Positions 36,101-48,100 of a stretch of DNA of 64,000 nucleotides are shown piece after piece. The DNA is from Semisulcospira habei (taxonomy: Eukaryota; Mollusca; Gastropoda; Semisulcospiridae): positions 221,814,774-221,878,773 of the forward strand of contig BTPG01000001.1 in NCBI GenBank assembly GCA_036245525.1, given 5' to 3'. Position 1 is the stretch's first letter; every line of letters begins with the position of its first letter. The notes below the pieces were generated by a model. It saw only the letters and a program-made list of their open reading frames with translations. It did not search any database and was not told the origin of the DNA. A program made the translations under genes and the position numbers.

Positions 36101-39100
36101 CAGTGAGGTCTAGAACAGAACTAGATCCGGAACCTGGGTTAGAGTATGTAGGTGAGCCATCGTTAAAGACACATAGGTTAAGTTGAGAAAAAACATCTTC
36201 TAACATCTGACCTCTGCCATCATAGTGGTCACTACCCCAAAGGTGAGCATGACCGTTAAAATCCCCCATGAGAATAAAGGGAGGGGGCAGTTGATCTACT
36301 AAGTTAAAAATATCATTGCTACAGACCCGCAGTGATGGTGGCAGGTAAATACTACATATGATTATGGTCTTTTTTAAGGTAACCCGAGCAGCGACAGCCT
36401 GAAGACAGGTGTCGATGCTAACGGGGCTACATAAAATTTGGCTACTAATGAGAAGAGCCGCTCCACCCGAGCGCCTCTCCGAATCAGAGCCTTTATGTAT
36501 AACATTAAAACCATTAAAAGACACAGGGTCAGAAGTCTTCAGGTAAGTCTCCTGAAGAGATATTACTGAGGGGTTATAGAACTTGACTAAAAGACGTAAT
36601 TCCTCAAAGTTAGCTCGAAAACCACGACAATTCCACTGAAGCAAAGAGTCCATGATTAAGTCTTATCTGGGGGTAAGGAGTTTTCCCCCCTTTTTCCTTT
36701 ACCTTGGAAGGAGTTGAAGACCCAGGCCTCCTCTGGTTCTTCGGAGAGGAAGGGGGTGGAGCTGCCGCAGCATCAGCAACAACAACTTCCACTCCCTCCA
36801 TCCGCTCCTCCAGTGCAGCATATTTGTTTTGAAGGGGGACATCAGTGTTCCCCTTCTGGGCCCGTGCGCACAGCGGTCCCATAGATTTCTTAGACTTCTA
36901 TTCCTGGGCAGCGTTCCTGCCGCTAGAGTTAGCGGCCTTAGAAGGCTGACCAGAGCCAGAAGCCTTTGGAGTTGACTGACTAACAGGTTTGGGTGGGGGC
37001 TGAGGCTTAGGGGCAACAGAAGGCGGCACAACCGGACCGGCAGTGTCCGCCTTCTGCGTTCCCTGGCTCCTTGTCACCACCGGAGGAGGGTTACTCTCCA
37101 GGGGCGAGATGAGCCGAGGCTCCGCCCCCAACCAAGAAGTTGGGGTCTGACATGAAAAGTCTTTGGTGGGGCGCTTGCCTGCCACCGCTGCACTAAAAGT
37201 ATACACTGAGGTGTTAGAGGTTGGGGCAGCCGCAGCTGCACCAGGGCCTTCAACCAGTTTTTTGGCATCCAGAAAGGACAGCCCCTTCTCCACACGCACC
37301 TGCTGAATCTTGCACTCGGATATCCAACGAGGGCATTTCTTATCCGAAGCCATATGCGCCCCCTGGCAATTCACGCACAGGGGGTTGGCTGTGCAGGACT
37401 CAGCAGAGTGTCCGGGCCTAGTGCAATGGGCGCATGAAGCCTCTGCCTGACGGCATGTCTTCTGCCCATGGCCATACTTTTGGCACTTAAAGCACCGGAG
37501 GGGAAGAGGGACGTACTTTTTCACTCTCAGGGAGTAGTAACCTCCCCAGATGGTAGTAGGAGGGGTGGGGGTGCCAAACGTCAGGATGATGGTAGGGAGA
37601 CGGATCTCCCCACCACCTCGCTTGGAAGCGAAGCGCCTGACGTAAGTCACCCCCTGAGACTTAAGGTTCCTTACAAGTTCATCTTCTGACAGTTCTGCCA
37701 AAGCTTGATCTTTGATTACGCCTCTTGACGAATTCATAGTTTTGTGGGGTTCTACTTCCACAGGAGTGTCTCCGATGGAAGAGAGCTCCAGTAGCCCGCT
37801 GGAGTGTGCCCGAGTACGGCACTCCACCAGCAAGTCACCAGACCTGAGGCGCTGGGCGTCAGGCCTGCCAACACGGCTCCTGAGGGTCTCCCCCACCAGA
37901 AAAGGATGCAGCTTGGTAACTGGTTTCTCCTTCACCTTGCTATGGACAATGAGGAAGCGAGGCCATACGGCCGACGCCTGAGGCGTCGCTTCCTCACAGT
38001 CTGAATCACCGTCATGTGCAATGTCGGTGTCTATGTGCCGTTTCTGTGCTAGTTTTGGTTTTTTGGTTTTATCCATATTATATTAGTAGAGATATTCATC
38101 CCCCAGGGGTCCCCGCCCGCCACCGAGCCCAACAAGGGAAAGTGCAACTGTCGGCGGGTCTCCAGCCGATGCACAATGGATACTGCCCGAAAGATATACT
38201 CAAGGGGGTAAGCCCGATTGAACCGTTTGAGCCACCGCCTTCTATCACACCGTTGAATGCAGGGGAATACTGGCGTAAAGCACCTAATCAGCAGCAGAAG
38301 CTATAGCATGGTGCTCCGTATAGCAACCCGCATGTCAACAGTGGGATAGGGCTCAACGTGACAAGAGCTGATTGACTAGGCCGGTACGACTAGCCTCCCG
38401 TTTAGGTAGAAGTCAAGGCCGAAGTGGAGTGTTGGCACCAGTGAGCCGCAGCCCAAAGGGAACCTCAGCCACCAGGATCCTCTTCTCCCCCGACACGGGT
38501 CTCCAAGCACGGCAAACACTTGGGATCCAAAGGACCAAAAAGTCACGAGTATTTTTAAGGACCAATCTAACATGGTACGACCTAGGTTAGCACAGCTCCT
38601 TAAAAACCGGACCAGTGAAAAGGCTGAACAACATATCTGCTGACATCCTAATCCTGGACAAAGATGGCACCCGTCCGTTAGCCCACTCAGTCAGGGACTG
38701 AGCGGACTACCCACCTACGCCACGTGGAGGCCGGTGCCGGGTAGGCGGCTGCGGGAGAGACTTGAAGCGCTTGGGCTGCCGGGGTGCGTCCACCATCGGT
38801 GCGGCCTTCTTCTTCTGGGGGGGAGAGGGAGGGCAGGAACCCGGGGGGAGGAAGGACGCAATGAGCCAGGAGGCCTCAGTCAGGGAGCAAAGAGTCTGAG
38901 AAGTCAGAGCCGCGCAGACCGATGGCTCTGACAGGGATGACGGCGCGCTAGGGGACGCCGAGCGGATGTCCATCAGCCCCAGGGCGGACACCGAGTCCTC
39001 CGGGTGGAGGCTGAGGGCCTCGTCATCGTTCCCTGCAGACAGTGGAGGGGAGCGGGAGTCCCCACGCGATGAACGAAGCGTGGCTACCGACGCGCGCCTG

Positions 39101-42100
39101 CTCCCGCGAGGTGCAGAGGTCCGGAGGGGAGGGCTGGACCCGGGACGCAGGGAAGATTCCGCTGAGCTTGACGAACGGCTGCTCACTGCGAGGCCCTGAT
39201 GCTGTGGGTGAGAGCGCCAACATGGCTGTTTGGCCCAGCGCTAAAAGTGGCCACTTAGTTTGTTCCAGGCGAGCCGAGAAACTGGGTCACAAGTGGTGCT
39301 CGCGCATGGAGGCAGCGAGTCTCGACTACCTTTGGTTTTTCATGACTGTCTTATTTACCGTTCAAGTGTGTGATGCAAAACTTTGTCTGTTTAGAAGTAC
39401 AAGGAGCGACCTCTCAGGCAGATGCTTTAGGAATTGATAGTGGACGGTATCTATGCCAGCAGCAGAGTCATTACATTTCTGCAAAGCTTGCTGCAATTCT
39501 GATAATGTAAACGGGACATTATAGTCTTCTGAGTTATCGGACTCAAAATCACAAATACGAGACTCTCGTTTCTCCTTCTCTCTCTGGAAGAAAGGTGAAT
39601 AATGCTCCGTTGAAGAATTATGGGCAATGGTGGAGGCAAGCAAATTGGCCACAGCTTTTTTATCTGTAACCAAACTGGCACCATCTCTAAGACCCCTGCC
39701 CCTAATTCTCCGAACAGCCTTCCATACTTTCTGGGAAGGAGTCCGAGAAGTTAAAGATGAGACGAAGCATCTCCAGGAAGCACGGCGTTCACGTTTAAAA
39801 ATGTAACGGGCTTTCGCCCTCTGCCTTTTAAAGGTTAAAATATTCACTTGCGACGGATTACGGAAAGCACGTCGCTGAGCAGATTTGCGCGCTATTTGGG
39901 CCTTGCGGCACTCTTCGTTGAACCATGGTACTCTCGGCTTTCGAGGGACTGATGCGGAAGTTTTAGGGATGGTTTCACCCGCTACGTCCAACAAAATAGT
40001 AGTAAAAGAAGAAATAGGTTCTTCAGATGATATGACCACCTCCTCTGTAATACGAGACTGACAGAGGGAGGCGAACAGAGGCCAGTTAGCTTTCTTAAGA
40101 TTCCAGCGCCCCACCGGCGGATCCTCCCCACAGCTGACCGATGACAGGACTACTGGGAAGTGGTCACTACCACACAGGTCATCGTTAACCTTCCAGTCAA
40201 AGTCTAGCATGAGAGAAGGATCACACACAGTGAGGTCTAGAACAGAACTAGATCCTGAACCTGGGTTAGAGTATGTAGGTGAACCATCGTTAAAGACACA
40301 TAGGTTAAGTTGAGAAAAAAAATCTTCTAACATCTGACCTCTGCCATCATAGTGGTCACTACCCCAAAGGTGAGCGTGACCGTTAAAATCCCCCATGAGA
40401 ATAAAGGGAGGGGCAGTTGGTCAACTAAATTAAAAAAATCATTACTACAGACCCGTAGGGATGGTGGCAGGTAAATACTGCATATGGTTATGGTCTTCTT
40501 CAAGGTAACCCGAGCTGCGACAGCCTGAAGACAGGTGTCGATGCTAACGGGGCTACATAAAATTTGGCTACTAATGAGAAGAGCCACTCCACCCGAGCGC
40601 CTCTCCGAATCAGAGCCTTTATGTAAAGCGTTAAAACCATTAAAGGACACAGGGTCAGAAGTCTTCAGGTAAGTCTCCTGAAGAGATATTACTGAGGGGT
40701 TATAGCACTTGACTAAAAGACGTAATTCCTCAAAGTTAGCTTGAAAACCACGACAATTCCACTGAAGCAGAGAGTCCATGATTATGTCTTATCTGGGGGT
40801 GCGGAGTTTTCCCCCCTTTTTCCTTTGCCTTGGAAGGAGTCGGAGAAACAGAGGGGGGCCGGCTCCCGGGCCTCCTCTGGTTCTTAGGAGATGAAGGGGG
40901 TGGAGCTGCCGCAGCATCAGCAACTTCCACTCCCTCCATCTGCTCCTCCAATGCAGCATATTTGTTTTGAAGGGGGACATCAGTGTTTCCCTTCTGGGCC
41001 CGTGCGCACAGCGGTCCCATAGATTTCTTTGACTTCTGGTCCTGGGCAGCGGTCCTGCCGCTAGAGTTAGCGGCCTTAGAAGGCTGACCAGAGCCAGAAA
41101 CCTTTGGTGTTGACAAACTAGCAGGTTTGGGTGGGGGCTGAGGCTTAGGGGCAGCAGAAGGTGGTGCCACCGGACCGGTAGCGTCCACCCTCTGCGTTCC
41201 CTGGCTCCTCGTCACCACCGGAGGAGGGTTACTCTCCAGGGGTGAGAGGATCCGAGGCTCCGCCCCCAACCAAGAAGTTGGGGTTTGACAAGAGAAGTCT
41301 TTGGTGGGGCGCTTGCCTGCCACCGCAGCACTGAAAGTATACACAAAGTTGTTATTTGAGTTTGGCGCCGCCTCAGCTGCACCAGGACCGTCAACCAGTT
41401 TTTTTGCGTCCGCAAAGGACAGCCCCTTCTCCACACGCACCTGCTGAATCCTGCACTCGGAGATCCAACGAGGGCACTTCTTGTCCGAAGCCATATGCGC
41501 CCCCTGGCAATTCACACACAGGGGGATGGCTGTGCAGGACTCAGCAGAGTGTGCGGGCTTAGTGCAACGGGCGCATAGAGCCTCTGCCTGGCCATACTTT
41601 TGGCACTTAAAGCACCGAAGGGGGAGAGGGACGTACTTTTTCACTTTTAGGGAGTAGTAACCTCCCCAGATGGTAGTAGGAGCTGTGGGGTTGCCAAACG
41701 TCAGGATGATGGTAGGGAGACGGATCTCCCTACCACCTCGTTTGGAAATGAAGCGCCTGACGTAGGTCACCCCCTGTGACTTAAGGTTCCGTACAAGTTC
41801 ATCTTCAGACAGTTCGGCCAATGCTTGATCTTTAATGACTCCTCTAGAGGAATTCATTGTTTTGTGGGGAGTGACCTCCACTGGAGTGTCTCCGATGGAG
41901 GAGAGCCTCAGTAGCCCATTGGAGTGTGCCCGGGTACGGCACTCTACCAACAAGTCACCAGACCTGAGGCGCTGGGCCTCAGGCCTGCCAACACGGCTCC
42001 TGAGGGTCTCCCCTACCAGGAAAGGGTGCAGCTTTGAAACAGGCTTCTCTTTAACTTTGCTGTGGATAATGAGAAAGCGAGGCCAGGCGGCCGCCGCCTG

Positions 42101-45100
42101 AGGTGTCGCTTCCTCACAGTCAGAGTCACTATCGTTCTCAATGACAATGTCGGCGGCTATGTGCCGCTTTGGTGCTAGTTTTGGTTTTTTGATATTTTCC
42201 ATATTATAGTATATTACCTCAGCTGGTGGGCTAAACCACGTGAGGGGGTGGTGTTCACATTGCACCACTAGGCGGATGAGCTGTTTCTGACAGCCAACGG
42301 CTAGAGGACGGAGGAGATCAGGTTGGATCCAACGGCCAAATGTGGGGGAGTAAACCCTTCAAATCAGGAGTGGAGCCCCGAAGGCAGACAGCTGCCTGTA
42401 TTCACGCACTGTTCTGGCAGCTCCTGCAGCCAAACTGATGCCAAACGTACTGCTTTGCATTCCTTTGGATACATCAGCGAGGCCGAGAGGGGGATCTTGA
42501 CGACTGGGCATCCCAGGATCTCCACACACTTCGCCCAGGCTTGCGCACTGGAGAGGTCACTCCAGTGACTGACCCAGAAAGCGCATACTCCATTGTCTTC
42601 CGAGACAGGCTGCCGAACGAACATGATAGATATTCATCCCCCGCCCGCCACCGAGCCCAACAAGGGAAAGTGCAATTGTCGGCGGGTCTCCAGCCGACGC
42701 ACAATGGAGACTGCCCGAAAGATATACTCAAGGGGGTAAGCCCGATTGAACCGTTTGAGCCACCGCCTTCTATCACACTGTTGAATACAGGGGAATACTG
42801 GCGTAAAGCACCTAATCAGCATCAGAGGCTATAGCATGGTGCTCCGTATAACAACCCGCATGTCAACAGGGGGATAGGGCTCGACGTGACAAGAGCCGAT
42901 TGACTAGTCCGGTACGACTAGCCTCCCGTTTAGGCAGAAGTCAAGGCCAAAGTGGAGTGTTTCAGCCACCAGGATCCTCTTCTCACCCGACACGGGTCTC
43001 CAAGCACGGCAAACACTTGGGATCCAAAGGACCAAAAGCTCACGCGTATTTTTAAGGACCAATCCAACATGGTAAGACCTGGGTAAGCACAGCTCCTTAA
43101 AAACCGGACCAGTGAAAAAGACTGAACAACATATCTGCTGACATCAAGTCCTAATCCTGGACAAAGATGGCACCCGTCTGCTAGCCCACTCAGTCAGGGA
43201 CCGAGTGGACTGCCCACCCACGCCACGTGGAGGCCGGTGCCGGGTAGGCGTACCAAAACGAAGCAGGCTGAACACAACCAGTCTTGGTGAGCTAAGCGCA
43301 AAGACTGGTGGGTACTAAGGGCACGTGACCGGATAGGGAGGCAGGGGAGGCAACCCAGGGTTTCCTGGCAGACCTGCCTACATGTTCATGAAGATTTTGG
43401 AAAACTCTCAGTAAGATTTGCGAGACTGTCAGTAAGATTATAGTTCAACTGGACGATAAACCTTGCTTCCTGGGGCCAAAAAAACAAACAGGGGGGGGGG
43501 GGGGGGGGGGGGGGTGTTCATTAATCACCTATAAGATTAAGAACATACATTGTCCTGTACCTAGAAGATAGTAAGAAAATTATTGAGAAAATGGGCTACT
43601 TCACCAAAGCATTTATAACTTTTTGGAATAGACAGATGTATAAGTGAAGTCTGTTTTTTTTTTTCTTAGCTCACATATGGATGGATAGTACTTCATGTTG
43701 TGGTGGAGTATAAATTGGTACCTGTTTATAATATTTACTGCAATTAATTAAAGGTAAATTAACTGAAAAAATGCACCTTGATTATTTTGATTGTAAAGGA
43801 CAAACAAAAGACATTAAACAAAATGTGTCAGTGTGTGAAAATATGAATGTGTGTGATAGTGGCGTGAGATAATTTTACATTAGTGATCACAATGATCAGG
43901 CAATCCACTGATAATCCTTCAGGTAATCGAAGTTCACGTATCTCGTCGGCGGAAGTTGCTACAAATTGATCGCCAAGTTCGTCTGTTGGGCGAATGTTTT
44001 GAACATTTCTGCAGGGAAATACTGATACAAATAATCAATTGGTGTTGCTTCCAACACATATCGCGTGAAAGGCTGCAAAACAGGGTCTGAAATTGGCCGC
44101 TGATGCCAGATAGCATCGCCGCCGCCATCTTGCAGTGGTCGCCTCGGTAAACACTGCAGAAATACTCTGGTATCTTCGGCATCACAGTCCGACAGATCAC
44201 TAGTATGCACACTAGACACACTTATGTCACTTCCCTCTGACTCGGAAACTGGATTGTTGCCAATTTACTCCGAAATAGCTGTAAATTCTGTGTCACTGTC
44301 ACTCGATGGAACGTATGTCGCCATGTTTGTAAACACGTGCATTTAAAACGACAGCAGACCTTGCTTCCAAAGGACAGGGCTTAGATGTTCCCTGTTGTGT
44401 TTTTATTATTAAGTGTTTCATAATACACATATCATTAAAAAACGAATTATACAGACGTTCATCCGCTTCTGTTTCGTCATCTGTTTCGTGTACTCGTTTT
44501 GGAGGCATGATTTCGCGCTGACCGTGAACCTCAAACTAAGAAAGTAAAGCGATCCCATCCGCTAGAATGAACGCGAACAAAGACGCGATTTTCAATTGGC
44601 TAGATAAAATTATAGGTCAGCCACAGTAGCCAATCAGGCACAGGCTTACTACTACCGGCAGAAATGGCACAAATCAAACTGTCTTTTTGCCAAAACAAAC
44701 CCCAAAATACCGTATAAAGCTACCGTAGAAACTTGATATATGACCGGAAGACCCTAAAAAAACACCCAAACTCGTAAGAAATATGGCGAAATCGTAAGAG
44801 TAGGCAGGTCTGTCCTGGTAACTGCTCCCTAGAGTCGCCCCCCTGGTTGTGATGTATACACAACGTTTTTTGGGGCTGAAATTGAATTCCTATTAGTAAT
44901 GCCATCGATAAGACTAAGAGTTTTGAGAAAACAAATATGATATCACATTTTTGAATGGGCTTTTAATCTACTGGTTATTTTCTAAACACGTGCAATTTTG
45001 ACCTACTTCTGACTTCCACAAATCATCTATTAGGTCAGGCAAGGGTAGACAAAAACATATGCTAGTGCAAGCAATCAAAGGTGTGATCAAACAATCAATG

Positions 45101-48100
45101 CAAGGACAAAGTGTGTGAGGTGCTTACACTGCAGTCTATACTCACATAACATGGATGAATGAATGAAATGAGCTGATCTATGCCACAAAGACATAAATTG
45201 TCATGAACCCCTGCAGGTGCATGCAGTCTCTTGTATATGTATCGCCATAAGCAAAGATTCTTGGGCCCACGATGGCTGCACATGGCTGTGGCCATCGTGG
45301 GCCCAAAGATGTTTCGCTACTGGAAAAGTCTCTTGCAGTCAGATAATTCAGGCTAGATCACTGATCACCTGTGCATCTATTCAGCTGTGCTGACACAAGC
45401 TGCCGACATCAGATATACAGACAAATGACAGTGACAGTTTCCATAGTTTAAGTACGGTGCCTCCCAAGACACAAAGCTAATAAAAAGCTACCCTTCAACG
45501 TTCGTGCTTGATCCACCTCTTGCTGCTAGCAAAATGAGGTTCGCACTTGAACACAATAGGAGGGATAGCTGTGAGAACAAATGGGGACAAAGAAGAGAAA
45601 ACGGCTTACAGAAAGAATAGGCTCCATGTAGGGTTTGATGAGGCGAGCTGTGTTGGCCACCAGATGACCCAACATACGGGCAGCATGCTCCTTGATGCGT
45701 CCAACACCACTGTGCTGCAGCTCTGTCAGATTCTACACAAAACACAAGAGCAATCATTTTTACAAATGCAAGAGGAGAGTTCTAACCCCTTCCCTGCCAG
45801 TGTATGTACATCTTGTTTGTGAAATCTTTGTTCATTTGACAGCCAAAACACAACCTGTCCAAGGAACATGGATACAAATTGGTATCAGCAGGAGTTATAG
45901 ATCCTCTCGAGTCCCCACAACTGCAGGGGCGCATGAGGATCTATACCTCTTGCAGTCGGGTGTTGTTCACCTTTTCTCAGCAGTGAAGGGGTAAAAGTAC
46001 AATCAACTTTGCTTATTTCAAGACCAGAAATTCACTACAGGCTACTATTTCTTCTTCCCCTGCTATTGCATTACTACAGTACACCAGCACACATAGAGAA
46101 AGGTCCCATCCCATGAATCTCACCTGCAGCAGCAGTTTACGCAGAGTGGGCATGATGTAAGCCGGATTTTTGCTGCTCAGTCGACCAATCATGCACGTCG
46201 CTCGCTCACGGATTTCAAACGCCTCATCCTGAAGGGCATGGGAGAGGGCCGTGAGATTCTCTGCCTGTGCAAGGTGAGGGTCAAACCGCTCATCAAGACA
46301 CGTCAGCACACAGAAACGGATGTCAGGGTCTGAGAAATGAGAAGCAGTAAAAATAGCGGTCATCTTCATCATAATGCTAGCCACACCACCACTAAATCGA
46401 TTATAACATGACCGAGTCTTTGGTCCCCAAACTCAGAGCTACAAGGTATGTACATTAACCCATTAGATTCTGAGCTTGATTTTTTCACATTAGCAAGTTG
46501 TCCTATAAAGGCTACATTTCAGTTTCGACAATAGATTGACCATGATAGTTCAATGCTGGTGCCAGGACTTCTTGGCGCCCCTGGGTGCCAAGCTGTTCTG
46601 GCACCAGCATTAAACTATCATGGTCAAATTTAACTCATATAAGAGCGTATCAGGATGTTAAGGGTTAACTTGTAATGTGAATGAAAACCCTTTTCTGCAG
46701 CAACAAGGCCCTTATCATCTGTGCACACCTGATCAATGATCAATTGTTATATGTACAGTTTGTCATATAAGCAGAGTATACACAACCAACATGTAACAGT
46801 GTAGTTGGGACCTCTTAAAAAAAAGCATAGATATATCCAATTATCCAGGGGGCAAGATGGCGGCCAGGCATCATCTCCTGGCCGGCCGCTCCGGCAAAAT
46901 CCGTCAACTGTGCTTTAAAGCAACGCCTATAATTATTATTTTCCAGGCAGTGTCGTGCCATCAAGTTCCTGGGAAACATTGATGTACTTTTTCAACAACT
47001 TATTTGATAGAATATCATCTTTATCTTGTAATACCGAGTCGAATCGTCTTCATCTTCAGTGTAACAGTCGGACTGAATTTATAGCCTATATAGTCAAAGA
47101 AAAGCGTGCAGATGAACTGTGGAATTACTAATCATGTGCTATTCCGGGCTCATCCTACAGTGTTTGCAGACTGGTGCCAGATTTTTCTTTATTCTGTCTG
47201 ACTCCACAGAAAAGCGTGAAAGCATACAGAGAAGCATCTACCAGCAAGCTTTACTACTTTCTTAGTTACTGCGTTTCCTCCTCGGCGGCCGTGTTTATGT
47301 AGTATCTGCCTGGCTCGCGGACCTTCGTTGTTGACAGACATTTCCCAACAAGCAGTGTGCCAGTGAAATGAACAGGACTGTGTGAGGGTATTTTATTATA
47401 ATGACTCATGGCAGATACTAGAATGATATTTATATGTAAAACATATAATAAAAATAATACATAGTATTTATATGGTGCATTTCTCATATTTATAATGTGA
47501 GTTGACGGACTTTGTCGGAGCAGTGCCCTCTAAATATCGGCGCTGTACTATGGCGACGGGCCCCCAGGTGCAGCTTTGACTGCCGTTTTTATGTAGCCTA
47601 GATCTGAGATCATTTCTCTGTCAACGGTATTTTGTTTCTGTTGTTAACTTATATTTCATGTACTAGGTTTATTCAAGTAGGAACTTTAGGAAAGAACACA
47701 TAATAGTGTGTTCAGGAGACATAGATAGGGTTGTCTTAGTATTCTGTTTTTGTCAGGGAGGTTCGGGTCAGGATGAGGCCACTGGTGCCAGCCTTCAGAT
47801 GCCTTGGCGACAGGCTTCACCCGTCCCGAGTCATTGTCCACTTTGTAGCTAAACTGTTGTGTGAGTGTGTGTGATTGCGAGTTGCACCTGAGGTGGCGAG
47901 ACGAATTTCTCTTTTCGAGATAATAAAGTACTCTTATTCTTATTCTTATATTTGGCACTGAAAGTGATATAAAAGACTCGAGCAATCAAGAATCAATAAG
48001 CAAAAAAACCAATATAAAACTACACATAGGTCCTATTTTCCCCATTACTGACCTAAATCTGTGATGCCAACCACGAGGAGCTTGCTGAGAACGTCCGCGA

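Larger units (their letters stand above)
32348..38746 (-). mobile_element. I-superfamily LINE N2, full length
   Basis: Bounded by a perfect 14-bp target duplication GGCTGCGGGAGAGA (32334-32347 and 38747-38760) inside DIRS C ORF1. At 6.4 kb, including a SINE-like insertion of about 390 bp, it gives about 6.0 kb for the intact unit. The 5' leader starts CGCCTACCCGGCACC on the minus strand; the 3' end closes AACCCAAATAACCAACC. Best preserved element in the window. Confidence 0.93.
39393..43250 (-). mobile_element. I-superfamily LINE N3, 3' end missing
   Basis: 5' leader, ORF1, and ORF2 endonuclease with the start of the polymerase; it stops abruptly at 39393 where N1 continues for another 2.5 kb. 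The 5' terminus CGCCTACCCGGCACC is intact at 43250. No target duplication was found. Loss of a 3' end is not how LINEs truncate on insertion, so a later deletion, which also took DIRS C sequence, is inferred. Confidence 0.88.
28160..44934 (-). mobile_element. DIRS-type retrotransposon copy C, split by three insertions
   Basis: Left ITR from 28160; right ITR ends near 44934 (ATTAGTAATGCCATCGATAA). DIRS sequence occupies 28160-32347, 38747-39392, 43251-43368 and 44813-44934. Between these lie N2, N3 and H2. The order recombinase, RNase H, polymerase, ORF1 is as in copy A. Terminal motifs read GCCATCGG rather than GTCATCGG, so this is a separate subfamily. Confidence 0.87.
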
